From an uncultured Bacilli bacterium (lineage in GTDB: Bacteria; Bacillota_I; Bacilli_A; RF39; UBA660), in the NCBI GenBank assembly GCA_944363635.1, contig CALVUP010000003.1, positions 33,603-97,602 on the forward strand: a DNA stretch of 64,000 nt. Reading direction: 5' to 3'. A program made the translations under genes and the position numbers. A model generated the notes under the pieces. It was given only the letters and a program-made list of their open reading frames with translations. It was not told where the DNA came from and made no database searches. This document shows, in pieces, positions 16,113-25,046 of the stretch; position 1 is the stretch's first letter, and the number at the start of each line of letters is the position of its first letter.

Positions 16113-16746
16113 TTTTTCCACCCCTTAATTTGGTTATCGTTTCTTGAAAATTATCACTATTAATAATACAACTACCACTAACTAAAATATCAGCTTGCCT
16201 TAACTTCTTGCAATTTTCTAAATTAATTCCCCCATCAACATTCACGATGATATTTAACTTTTTTTCTTTCATTTTCTTTTTAAATTCTTTAATTTTTATC
16301 AATGTTTCTGGAATAAAGCTTTGTCCTCCAGCTCCAGGCTCAACTGACATAAATAGAACCATTTCAATTTGATCCAAATAAGGATCTAAAGCTTCAATTG
16401 GTGTATCCGGTTTAATAGCAAGTCCACACTTAATACCATAATTATGAATTAAATCAATTAAAGATTGTATATCTTCATCAAGTTCTACATGAATGGTAAG
16501 GAATTCCGTATTCAATTGGGCATATTTCTTAATTAATTTTTTTGGTTTTGCAACCATTAAATGTACATCCAATCGTTTCGAAGTATATTTATAAATATTT
16601 TTCATCGAACGAAAAGGCAATGTTTTGTTAGGAACAAATTTACCATCCATAACATCAACATGTATAAAATCAACATCCGTTTCATTTAATTTCATAATAT
16701 CATCTTCTACATAATAACTGCTTAAAAAAGATGCCGATACTTTCAT
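16105..16746 (-). CDS. rpe: Ribulose-phosphate 3-epimerase
   Basis: Interconverts ribulose 5-phosphate and xylulose 5-phosphate in the pentose phosphate pathway. A TIM barrel of 213 residues with the metal and catalytic motif FIHVDVMDGKFVPN near the start, LDVHLMV, the phosphate-binding MSVEPGAGGQSFI and NVDGGI followed by LVSGSCI. It starts 4 bases after rsgA ends and shares the conserved Gram-positive order prpC-prkC-rsgA-rpe, so assignment is secure. Its start is preceded by the end of the GTPase gene and a GGTGATTC ribosome site. Confidence 0.95.
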   Translation of the reverse strand: MKVSASFLSSYYVEDDIMKLNETDVDFIHVDVMDGKFVPNKTLPFRSMKNIYKYTSKRLDVHLMVAKPKKLIKKYAQLNTEFLTIHVELDEDIQSLIDLIHNYGIKCGLAIKPDTPIEALDPYLDQIEMVLFMSVEPGAGGQSFIPETLIKIKEFKKKMKEKKLNIIVNVDGGINLENCKKLRQADILVSGSCIINSDNFQETITKLRGGKNE

Positions 16747-16750
16747 AGAA

Positions 16751-17575
16751 TCACCTACCTACAATTTTTTTATAATTTTCATATCGAGAAGCCAAAATTT
16801 GATTCTTTCGAACCGCTTCTTTTACTTTGCATTCCTTTTCATCAATATGATTGCAATCCTTATAAATACAAGGATATCGTTTAAATTCAACAAAAGCATT
16901 CATAATTTCTTCTTGAGTCATATTTTTAAATTCTAAAGAAGAAAATCCTGGAGTATCCAATACTTTTCCTCCATACATCTCAAGTAATTCTACATGACGA
17001 GTTGTATGCCTACCTCGATTTAAAGCCATAGAGATTTCACCTGTTTGTAAATGCAAAGTAGTATCCAAATGATTAAGCAAAGTGGATTTTCCAGCCCCCG
17101 TTTGTCCAGTAAAAACACTTGTCTTCCCACGAATGAAATCTTTTATTTGAGCAAGTTCTGTATTTAATAAAACAACATAGCCCAAATTCTTATAATATTG
17201 CATAATCTTTTGATCGTTTTCCCATTCTTCTTTATTACATTTATCTTGTTTTGTAAGACAAATAATCGGTTTTATTTTATTTACTTCCATCACAACCAAT
17301 AATTTATCTAACAAATTCAAAGAAAGATCTGGTTCTTTTAAGCTTGTCACCAAAAAAGCTTGATCGATATTCGCTACCATAGGACGAACTAATGCATTTT
17401 TACGCTTTTCAATTTCCAATATATAGTTATTCTTCTCATCAAAAAGCACATAGTCTCCTACTAAAGGCGTTTTCTTTTCTTTTCGAAAACGGCCTCTAGC
17501 TTTGCAAACATAACTGGTATGATTTGCCTCGACCGTATAATTATTACTTACAATTTTAACAATCTGACCTCTCAT
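16751..17575 (-). CDS. rsgA: Ribosome small-subunit GTPase A
   Basis: Circularly permuted GTPase that assists late 30S maturation. An N-terminal OB fold begins MRGQIVKIVSNNYTVEA. The GTPase motifs are TKQD (G4), GQTGAGKSTLLN (G1) and DTPGFSS (G3), in permuted order. The C-terminus holds the zinc knuckle CIYKDCNH..EKECKVKEAV. ATG 17575 is chosen because AAAGGAG precedes it; a longer frame inside the end of prkC is an artefact. It lies 10 bases after prkC, as in many Firmicutes. 274 residues, near the family norm. Confidence 0.95.
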   Translation of the reverse strand: MRGQIVKIVSNNYTVEANHTSYVCKARGRFRKEKKTPLVGDYVLFDEKNNYILEIEKRKNALVRPMVANIDQAFLVTSLKEPDLSLNLLDKLLVVMEVNKIKPIICLTKQDKCNKEEWENDQKIMQYYKNLGYVVLLNTELAQIKDFIRGKTSVFTGQTGAGKSTLLNHLDTTLHLQTGEISMALNRGRHTTRHVELLEMYGGKVLDTPGFSSLEFKNMTQEEIMNAFVEFKRYPCIYKDCNHIDEKECKVKEAVRKNQILASRYENYKKIVGR

Positions 17576-17585
17576 CGATTCTCCT

Positions 17586-19373
17586 TTAATTTGTAGTATT
17601 TGATGTATTTCCATTGCTGTTTTCGTCGGTATTTGCCTCGTTATCCTCTGCATCAGGAGTATTCGTAGTATTATCATTAGGAGTCTGCGCAGGAGCAACA
17701 GCAATAGTCACTTTTAAATTCGATCCTTCTACAACGGTATCACCAGCACCTCTAGATTGACTCATAACCGTACCTGGTGTATAACGAGTAGATTCTTGCT
17801 CGACAACTGTTAAAGTAATATCGTACTTCTCACAGAAGTTTTCTACTTCCGTTTTTGTCCATTCTTCCCCAACCATATCTGGATAAACGATGACTGACTT
17901 AGCAACTACAAAAGTAATGCTGTCTCCTTCTTTAAGTTCCGTACCTGCTTCCACGCTTTGAGAAATAATGGTATCATCCGCATAAGAATCATCCGAAATA
18001 TCTTTTGTTTCGATCTGAACAACAATACCAGACAATTCCAAGGTTGTTTTCACTTCAATATAATTATCGCCCGTATAATCTTCTATCTTATAGGCCTCAC
18101 TACCTGTTGATTCATAAATAGTAATTTCTTTTCCTTTTTTTACGGTTCTTCCAATGGATGGAGAAGTTTTAACAACATGTCCTGCCTCTATATTTTCATC
18201 TGCGATTTTTTCTGTATCATCTGCAACTTTTAAACCTGCATCTTCAAGTTCTTCAATTGCATCCGCAACCGTCATATTCGTAACATCTGGAATTTTAATT
18301 TCTTTGGTATCCGAAACCTTAGGAATCACAACAAACACAATAAGTAAAGCAATAATAATCACAGATAACAATCCTGTTAAAATCCAAATTAATATTTTCC
18401 TTTTTTTAGTTTCCTTATCATCTTCATCCACTTCATCAGGTTCAACAAGTTCCGAAGCATTATATCTTTTTTTTATAATTGGAATGGTTTTGGTTTCATC
18501 AAAATCATGTTCCGGATATTTATATACATGAATTGGTTCATTTAAACGATCTTCATCAAGTGCTGTCAATAAATCATCATGCATTTCTTTAACACTATCG
18601 TATCTATTTTTTGGATTTTTAGCAGTTGCTTTCATAATGATATTCTCAATACTTTGTGGAATAGCACTGTTTTGAGCCCTTACACTAGGAAGTGGATCCT
18701 TCATCTGTTTTAGAGCAATTTCCACAGCATTTTCCCCCTTAAAAGGAAGATTACCTGTTAATAATTCATAAAACAAAATCCCCATAGAATAAATATCACT
18801 TTTTACAGTAGAACCTTTCCCACTGGCTTGCTCTGGTGGAAGATAATGTACAGATCCCATTACCGAATTGGTTTGTGTTAATTGCGTACTGTTTAATGCC
18901 ATCGCAATACCAAAATCCGTAATTTTTATCATTCCATTTTCTTCAATCATAATATTTTGTGGTTTTAAATCCCTATGAATAATATAGCTTTCATGAGCAT
19001 GGGCAATACCATCGGTAAGTTGAAGCATAATATCAATCGCTTCACTTAATGTTAATTTACCTCTCTTTTTTAACAATTGCTTTAATGTTTTTCCTTCTAC
19101 ATATTCCATAGCAATAAAATACATACCATTATCTTCTCCAACGTCATACATTTCGACAATATTTGGATGAGATAAAGAAGATGCTGACAAAGCTTCTCTT
19201 TGGAATCTTCGAACAAACTTTTCATCTGTCGCTAAATCTCCTCTTAAAATTTTAATTGCTACTTTTCTGTCCAAAATGATATCATGAGCAAGATAAACAT
19301 TGGCCATACCACCTTCGCCAATTTGCCTTAAGATTTCATATCTATCGCTTATAATTTGCCCCTTTCCTATCAT
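17586..19373 (-). CDS. prkC: PASTA-domain Ser/Thr protein kinase
   Basis: Membrane Ser/Thr kinase that senses peptidoglycan fragments and controls wall synthesis and spore germination. Kinase residues about 10-270: GEGGMANVYLAHD loop, VAIKIL lysine, YIIHRDLKPQN catalytic loop and ITDFGIA. One transmembrane helix lies near residues 328-353. Three PASTA repeats follow (starting at KIPDVTNM, about the DYTGDN segment, and VYPDMVGEEW). The tail is a Thr/Asn/Asp-rich disordered stretch of about 40 residues. Its ATG overlaps the stop of prpC by 4 bases. A likely substrate, IreB, is encoded at 40742. Confidence 0.96.
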   Translation of the reverse strand: MIGKGQIISDRYEILRQIGEGGMANVYLAHDIILDRKVAIKILRGDLATDEKFVRRFQREALSASSLSHPNIVEMYDVGEDNGMYFIAMEYVEGKTLKQLLKKRGKLTLSEAIDIMLQLTDGIAHAHESYIIHRDLKPQNIMIEENGMIKITDFGIAMALNSTQLTQTNSVMGSVHYLPPEQASGKGSTVKSDIYSMGILFYELLTGNLPFKGENAVEIALKQMKDPLPSVRAQNSAIPQSIENIIMKATAKNPKNRYDSVKEMHDDLLTALDEDRLNEPIHVYKYPEHDFDETKTIPIIKKRYNASELVEPDEVDEDDKETKKRKILIWILTGLLSVIIIALLIVFVVIPKVSDTKEIKIPDVTNMTVADAIEELEDAGLKVADDTEKIADENIEAGHVVKTSPSIGRTVKKGKEITIYESTGSEAYKIEDYTGDNYIEVKTTLELSGIVVQIETKDISDDSYADDTIISQSVEAGTELKEGDSITFVVAKSVIVYPDMVGEEWTKTEVENFCEKYDITLTVVEQESTRYTPGTVMSQSRGAGDTVVEGSNLKVTIAVAPAQTPNDNTTNTPDAEDNEANTDENSNGNTSNTTN

Positions 19374-20119
19374 TCTTGTTCACCCTCTTTTTCTTCTTTC
19401 ACTAAATACGCTATAGAAATATTATCCGTTCCTCCGCGGTTATTACTCTTTCGTATCAACTTAACGACTTTTTCTTCAATTGGAAGATCACTATCTAAAA
19501 CTTCCTCTATTTGTTCAGTATCTAACATATTGGTAAGTCCATCACTACAAAGCATTACTGCTTCAATATCCATATCACAATCAAAGATATCCATATCAAT
19601 TGGATCATTCGCACCAAGTGCTTTCATCAAAACATTTTTCTTCGGATGATCTTTTGCCTCTTCCTCAGAAAGTTCCCCTGCAGACACCAATAAATTAACC
19701 AAAGTATGATCATAAGTCACTTTATGAAGTTTTCCTTCCTTCACTACAAACCCCGAAGAATCTCCAATATTACCAAATAAAATATAATCTTTAGAAACAA
19801 TCGCTGTAACTAAAGTTGTACCCATTCCTTTAGATTCTGGATGTTCTTTTACATATCTAAAAATCAAACTATTAATTTCCGTTACAACATCCCTTAACCA
19901 TGTAATCGCATTTTCCTTATTCATGTTAAAGAATGTTTCATTAAAATGCTTTCCTAAATAACTTATGGCAATACTACTTGCAACTTCTCCCGCAGAATGT
20001 CCACCCATTCCATCCGCTACAGCAAGCAAATAAACATCATCTATATTCTTTAAAATAATGACACTATCTTCATTATGATCTCTTATTTTTCCTGAATCAG
20101 TTAAATAATATGAATTCAT
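19370..20119 (-). CDS. prpC: PP2C-type Ser/Thr phosphatase
   Basis: Metal-dependent protein phosphatase that reverses PrkC phosphorylation. Of 249 residues, DSGKIRDHNEDS, AVADGMGGHSAGEVASS, GNIGDSSGFVV, MLCSDGLTNML and RGGTDNISIAYL supply the metal-binding aspartates and conserved PP2C motifs. It overlaps rlmN at one end and prkC at the other, both by ATGA junctions, so the three are translated together. AAGGAGGAGTC gives a strong ribosome site. Cytoplasmic, with no extra domains. Confidence 0.95.
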   Translation of the reverse strand: MNSYYLTDSGKIRDHNEDSVIILKNIDDVYLLAVADGMGGHSAGEVASSIAISYLGKHFNETFFNMNKENAITWLRDVVTEINSLIFRYVKEHPESKGMGTTLVTAIVSKDYILFGNIGDSSGFVVKEGKLHKVTYDHTLVNLLVSAGELSEEEAKDHPKKNVLMKALGANDPIDMDIFDCDMDIEAVMLCSDGLTNMLDTEQIEEVLDSDLPIEEKVVKLIRKSNNRGGTDNISIAYLVKEEKEGEQE

Positions 20120-21138
20120 GACTCCTCCTTTTTAGATCGAAGTTGTCCACAGGCCGCAGAAATCTTTGATCCAAATTCTCTACGTTTTGTAACATTTATA
20201 TTTTCTTTTTTAAGTATATCATAAAACCGATTGATTTGTATAGAGTTTGTACGCTTAAAATCAATATTGTTCGTCTCATTATAGGGAATTAAATTCACAT
20301 AACAATTCATTCCTCGAATCAGATGAGCAAGTGCATGTGCACAAGCATCACTATCATTGACATTTTTTAGTAATATATATTCAAATGTAACTCTTCGATT
20401 CGTCTTTTGAATATAATTCTTGATACTTGGAATTAACTTTTCTAAAGGATACACCTTATTAATAGGCATAATTTGATTACGTATTTCATTATTTGGAGCA
20501 TGCAAACTAATCGCTAAATTTACTTGTAATGGAAAATGGCTAAATGCATCAATTTTAGGTACAATACCACAAGTGGATACTGTAATGTGTCTTGAACCCA
20601 AAGCAATTCCTTTGGGATGATTAATAATTGAAATAAATTTAATTAAATTTTCATAATTATCAAAAGGTTCGCCAATCCCCATAACCACAACATGAGAAAT
20701 TCTTTTTCCAATATCTTTTTCAATCGCAAGTATTTGTAAAACCATTTCACTCGTCTCTAAGTTTCGTACCTTTTTTCTACGCCCAGACTCACAGAATTTA
20801 CACCCCATATTACAACCAACCTGACTAGATACACATAAGCTATTCCCATAATCATGATTCATAAGGACAGCTTCAACATGTTCCCCATCTTTTAGTTTAA
20901 ATAAATATTTACAAACATCTTTGTCTCTTTCTACATTTACAATAGCAACAGAATCAATCGAAAAATCTTTTTCTACTTCTTTTAATAAATCTTTTTTAAT
21001 ATTGGTCATTTCTTGATAAGAAGTAACACGTTTTTCATACAACCATGAAAACACTTGTAAAGCCTTAAACTTCTTTTCTCCTTTATTTATAAAATACTCT
21101 TCTAATTCTTCTATCGTTTTATTATAAATACTTTCCAT
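20116..21138 (-). CDS. rlmN: 23S rRNA (A2503-C2) / tRNA (A37-C2) methyltransferase
   Basis: Radical-SAM enzyme that methylates C2 of adenosine 2503 in 23S rRNA, and tRNA A37 in some bacteria. The Fe-S cluster motif is CNMGCKFCESG. ITVSTCGIVPKI, NLAISLHAPNNEIR and the C-terminal CGQLR supply further conserved positions, including the active-site cysteines. 340 residues, the usual length. ATG 21138 is used rather than an upstream TTG because GGGTGAGG lies close before it. A TATAAT -10 lies at about 21160-21165. It is the first gene of the rlmN-prpC-prkC-rsgA-rpe operon. Confidence 0.95.
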   Translation of the reverse strand: MESIYNKTIEELEEYFINKGEKKFKALQVFSWLYEKRVTSYQEMTNIKKDLLKEVEKDFSIDSVAIVNVERDKDVCKYLFKLKDGEHVEAVLMNHDYGNSLCVSSQVGCNMGCKFCESGRRKKVRNLETSEMVLQILAIEKDIGKRISHVVVMGIGEPFDNYENLIKFISIINHPKGIALGSRHITVSTCGIVPKIDAFSHFPLQVNLAISLHAPNNEIRNQIMPINKVYPLEKLIPSIKNYIQKTNRRVTFEYILLKNVNDSDACAHALAHLIRGMNCYVNLIPYNETNNIDFKRTNSIQINRFYDILKKENINVTKRREFGSKISAACGQLRSKKEES

Positions 21139-21182
21139 AACCTCACCCAATTCACCTAAATTATATCAAATTTAAAAACATA

Positions 21183-21207
21183 AAAAAAGAAAAACCATTG
21201 TTTTTCT
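21183..21207 (-). terminator. Terminator after the broken CHC2 gene
   Basis: AGAAAAA / TTTTTCT stem around CAATGG followed by a T-rich run on the minus strand, right at the end of the pseudogene and before the rlmN promoter. Confidence 0.6.
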
Positions 21208-21972
21208 AATAAAATCTTCGTCGCATTTGTATTTCACCCAATTTTTTATACCTTGCTCTAAATTTTTCATTGTTCGCTAATGTATTACCTGATAGTATAA
21301 CTCTTTCAATTGCTTTTCTATTTTTAAAATCAGGATCTAATTCTTTATTTTTAATTCTTTCGATTGTTTTAAATTTATCTTCGTAAAAGTTCTATATGTT
21401 CGTTCGAAATAATAGAATTTTGATATTTTAAAATCAAATCATGATCTTTATCATCGCTTTCTTCTTCTTTTTGTAAATAAATTTTTTGTAACAAAGAATA
21501 AGCTTCTTTAAGCTCCATTTTTTGGGTATATTTGAAATAAGCAAATACATTTCCACTACAACTACATCCAAAACAGAAAAAACCATTTTCAAAATCTTTT
21601 ACACGAAAAGAAGGTGTAATCTCATTATGATAAGGACATAAAAACATATATCCATTTTTTCCAGTCATTCTACCTACTTTATCTGAATCCGCAAGTACTA
21701 GAGGAAGAAGCGAATCTCTTTTCATAACATATTCCACATTCTTAGGATGGATATCATGTAAAATTGTATTACTTTCTTCTATAAGAAGGATTAAGTTTTC
21801 AATATCTAAATCAATCCAATTATAATCAAAGTGTGCATTCTTATTTACTAATGTTTTATCTATTTCATAAAGCATATCTTTAAGAAAAAAAATAATCCTC
21901 TTTCGTTAATCCTTCCTTCCACGCTTTCATTTCAATTGATTCAAGTTTATCTTTTGCTTCTTTTAATTCCAT
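21206..21972 (-). pseudogene. CHC2 zinc-finger (DnaG N-terminus-like) gene with two frameshifts
   Basis: The largest intact piece (21375-21875) encodes CPYHNEITPSFRV..GFFCFGCSCSGNVFAYF, a CHC2-type zinc ribbon as in the DNA primase N-terminus, with no Toprim or helicase part. That piece has no ribosome site. A good AGGAGG site and ATG at 21972 open another frame (MELKEAKDKLESIEMKAWKE) that joins it only if one T is removed from a T8 run (21885-21892). After the stop at 21375 a +1 shift continues as EDKFKTIERIKNKELDPDF to 21206. Joined, the product would be about 255 residues. It is probably a relic of a plasmid or conjugative element; sequencing error or slippage are alternatives. Confidence 0.65.
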
Positions 21973-22020
21973 AATGATCCTCCTAATAAGTGTTACTTTC
22001 TATAATAATTTAAAGAACAA

Positions 22021-22052
22021 AAAAAAGCAAGAAATTTATATTTCTATTTCTT
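22021..22052 (-). terminator. Terminator after the 22044-22290 fragment
   Basis: GCAAAGAAAT pairs with ATTTCTTGC around an A-rich loop, followed by eight T on the minus strand. Confidence 0.65.
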
Positions 22053-22290
22053 TGCTCTCATTATTACATCTTTAAAACTACCCAATTCTTTTATTATAAG
22101 TTTTGCATACTCCGCTTTTGAATCAAAAAATCCGTTTCAACTTGTCGTATAACTGTATCAATCTCTCTATATCTTTTATACAAATCATTCTCTATAGCAT
22201 TTGATATTGGATAAAAATATTTTTGTTGAGATAAAAGAAGTAATGCAAGCAACATAGTAGGATGTTCCTTTTTTCCAGTTTCTTTATAAT
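22044..22290 (-). pseudogene. C-terminal gene remnant with a frameshift
   Basis: Immediately after the 22295 gene, and in the same frame past its stop, the sequence reads HYKETGKKEHPTMLLALLLL and SQQKYFYPISNAIENDLYKR. It continues through IDTVIRQVETDF to a six-T run (22125-22130). One extra T there would give DSKAEYAKLIIKELGSFKDV and a stop at 22044; as it stands the frame ends early. Protein-like composition and a proper terminator suggest the 3' end of a lost gene. There is no recognised family and no ribosome site. Confidence 0.45.
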
Positions 22291-22294
22291 GTTT

Positions 22295-22936
22295 TTATAT
22301 AGTAAAATCAACAACATTACCAACATTTGAATACTCTAAAGTAATGGTTTTATTTTCAAATAACATTTCTATTTTCATTAATTTTTCATCTTTCGAAGTA
22401 ATATTTAATACATTATCCGTTACTTTACCATCTACATACATTTTATAACTATTCAAAACTGAACCGTCTTCATAAGTCGTTTGCGAAATAAAATCACTTT
22501 TTCCAAGTATTTTATCAATATTTTCTAATTGAATATATTCATATTCTACATACGGATTATCTACTTTAACCCAATTATCTCCTTCTTGTTTTAATACAAT
22601 TTCTCCTTCTTTGTAATAAGAATTATTATTGTATGTAAATAATTCTTTTTCATTATAATGTTTTCCCGTATAAATGTATTTATTTTCTCCCTCTGTAATT
22701 GTATAAGTGAATTCATAATTATACATAGCCAATTTTTCATCTGCTTGATTATTAATTGCATTTGCAATATCATCATCAACAGGAGTAGCACTACTACGCA
22801 TCGCAACAATCAAAACGATAAAAAAGATTAAATACGCCAAAAGAATAAGTCTGGCTCTTTTCTTTTCATCTGTAAATAATTCTTTAACATTAAATTTCTT
22901 CTTATTTTGTTTTTTCTTCTTTTCTTCTTCTTTCAT
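22295..22936 (-). CDS. Membrane-anchored protein of unknown function
   Basis: A 213-residue protein. A very basic N-terminus (EEEKKKKQNKKK) leads to one transmembrane helix at about residues 31-46 (LILLAYLIFFIVLIVAM). The remaining 165 residues lie outside and are rich in Tyr, Asn and beta-strand patterns (YNYEFTYTITEGENKYIYTG, SVLNSYKMYVDGKVTD). There is no lipobox and there are no cysteines. An AGGTAATTTT site precedes the start, and it follows fmt by 8 bases. In related genomes this position near fmt often holds rsmB; here it holds this unrelated gene. Confidence 0.7.
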   Translation of the reverse strand: MKEEEKKKKQNKKKFNVKELFTDEKKRARLILLAYLIFFIVLIVAMRSSATPVDDDIANAINNQADEKLAMYNYEFTYTITEGENKYIYTGKHYNEKELFTYNNNSYYKEGEIVLKQEGDNWVKVDNPYVEYEYIQLENIDKILGKSDFISQTTYEDGSVLNSYKMYVDGKVTDNVLNITSKDEKLMKIEMLFENKTITLEYSNVGNVVDFTI

Positions 22937-22944
22937 AAAATTAC

Positions 22945-23877
22945 CTATTTTAATACCTTTCCGATTAAATCTTTATTTCCATTCACAAATTCTTTAAAAG
23001 TCATTTTCCTCTTACCTTCTAGTTTTAAAGATTTGATAATTAAACATCCATCTTTTAAAGCAACAACAATCCCATCCTGATTAATATCAATAATGGTACC
23101 TACCTTTTTTTCAGATATATAAGAATGCATGGCCACATCATATATCTTTAATGTTTTATCTCCTAAATAACAATACGCACCTGGCCAAGAATTGAGTCCC
23201 CTGATCTGATTAAATACTTCTCGAGTCTTCTTTGAAAAATCAATTTTTTCTTCTTCTCTTTTAATATTCCATGCATAAGTCACTTCATCTTCATTTTGTT
23301 TCACAGGATGAATATTTCCACTGATAATATTAGGAATCGTCTTTAGTAATAATTCTTTCCCCATAACTGACAACTTATCATGTAGGATTTCGGTTGTAAA
23401 TGCATCTTCAATTTTTATTTCCTGTTGACTAATAATATCGCCATTATCCATCTTTTCATCCATATACATAATTGTAACACCTGTTTTGGTATACCCATCA
23501 ATAATGGCCTTATGAATGGGTGCCCCACCTCTTAATTTTGGAAGCAAAGAAGCATGCACATTAATACATCCATATTTAGGCAAATCAAGTAATATTTTTG
23601 GAATAATCTGCCCATAAGCACATGTCACAATTAAATCCGGATGCAACTCTATAATATCTTCATAATCTTCTTTAATTTTTATAGGTTGTAATACTTTTAT
23701 ATTGTATTTTTCTGCACATTCCTTTACTGGAGTTTTAGTAACGATCTTTTTTCTTCCTACCTCTTTATCTGGTTGTGATACAACACCTATAACCTTGTAG
23801 TTTTCAATCAATCCTTCTAAAATGGGTACTGCAAACGCAGGAGTCCCCATAAACACAACTGTTAATTCTTTATTCAT
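22945..23877 (-). CDS. fmt: Methionyl-tRNA formyltransferase
   Basis: Formylates initiator Met-tRNA using 10-formyl-tetrahydrofolate. The Rossmann N-terminus reads VVFMGTPAFAVPILEGL. The catalytic Asn-His-Asp set is in CINVHASLLPKLRGGAPIHK and DNGDIISQQ, and the C-terminal OB domain runs from about residue 205 (INQIRGLNSWPGAYCYLGD). 310 residues. ATG 23877 is chosen because TTGGTGATAAG precedes it; the longer frame lacks a site. Def, its usual partner, is not adjacent, and the gene is flanked by accessory genes, so the standard priA-def-fmt-rsmB block has been rearranged. Confidence 0.95.
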   Translation of the reverse strand: MNKELTVVFMGTPAFAVPILEGLIENYKVIGVVSQPDKEVGRKKIVTKTPVKECAEKYNIKVLQPIKIKEDYEDIIELHPDLIVTCAYGQIIPKILLDLPKYGCINVHASLLPKLRGGAPIHKAIIDGYTKTGVTIMYMDEKMDNGDIISQQEIKIEDAFTTEILHDKLSVMGKELLLKTIPNIISGNIHPVKQNEDEVTYAWNIKREEEKIDFSKKTREVFNQIRGLNSWPGAYCYLGDKTLKIYDVAMHSYISEKKVGTIIDINQDGIVVALKDGCLIIKSLKLEGKRKMTFKEFVNGNKDLIGKVLK

Positions 23878-23960
23878 CTTATCACCAATTCTATTATACA
23901 ATAATTCACAAAAAGAAAAAAGAACATTTATAAACCGATTGTAAAATTTATATGCCATTT

Positions 23961-24965
23961 TTATTTATCACTTTCCATCGTTAAATTCTGTAACATTTCT
24001 ATTTGCTTCTTATTAAAAATTCTATATTCACTGATTCCTACTGGCTTATTTATATATTTCAAAGTATAATCAACCACTCGATTATTTTTATTTTGACATA
24101 GAATGATACCAATAGAAGGATGATCACTAACTCCTTTAACTTCATTATCCAAAGCCGTAAGATAAAAAAGCATTTTACCTGCATATTCCACTTTGAATTC
24201 TCCAACTTTAAGTTCAATGGCAATATAACATTTTAAATGTATATGATAAAATAACAGATCAATATAAAAATCATGATTGTCCACAACAACTTTATATTGA
24301 TTTCCGACAAAGCTAAAACCACTTCCTAATTCTAATAATATATTTTTTAATTTCTTCAACATTTTATTTTCTAATTCTTTTTCTTTATAATTTTCTGTTA
24401 ATTCCATTAAATCAAATACATAAGGATCCTTCATCATAGTACTGGCCAGATCACTATTTTCTTTCATTGTGAATTTAAAATTATTGTGTTTTTTATTCTT
24501 TATTTGTCTTGTATATAAATTGGTATTAATTTGATAATTCAAGGTTGAATTTGACCACCCTTCTTGTAAATTTTTTTTAACATACCAAATTCGTATATTT
24601 TTATCTTTTACTTTTTGCATCAATGTTAAATTGTTTTTCCATGATAATTTTGCAACCAGTTGCAAAATTTCAGCATCTTCCTTATACTCTTCATAAAAGG
24701 CTTTCATATAATTTAAGTTTCTTACTGAAAAACCTTTAATATTTGGAAATGATAATTTTAATTCAATAGCTAAAGTTTCTACAAATTTATTTCCCCAAAT
24801 AAAATTAGTAGAGAGAACATTACCTATATTAAAATACAATTCAACTAATTTTGTATTCGCATGCATCATAATCTCTAACTGCGTTTTTTGTACCATTTCT
24901 TTAACATTCTTTGAAATTTCTTGAAATTGATCATTTAAGTTTGTTTGTTCTTGTTATTTAGTCAT
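23961..24965 (-). pseudogene. YhcG/DUF1016-type PDDEXK nuclease, stop codon at position 4
   Basis: Intact frame 23961-24896 encodes the DUF1016/YhcG family: an N-terminal helical region (LVELYFNIGNVLSTN, FSVRNLNYMKAFYEEY) and a C-terminal PDDEXK nuclease core (DFYIDLLFYHIHLKCYIAIE with LKVGEF) that keeps D, E and K. The true start is probably ATG 24965, behind a strong GGAGGTG site, but it reads M-T-K-stop. The frame then continues QEQTNLNDQFQEISKNV into the intact part. Translation could restart internally at 24896 without a clear ribosome site, so the gene is probably silenced or recently inactivated. Such nucleases are linked to mobile or restriction-like functions. Confidence 0.8.
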
Positions 24966-25046
24966 AAACACCTCCTATATATATCATTGTCATCAAAACT
25001 TAAAAACACATAAAAAAAGAAGAATATTTTTATAAATTCTTCTTTC

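Noticed and set aside
23878..23958. Fmt extended upstream to 23958
   Set aside because: The extension has no ribosome site and no match to the Fmt N-terminus; ATG 23877 is preceded by GGTGATAAG.
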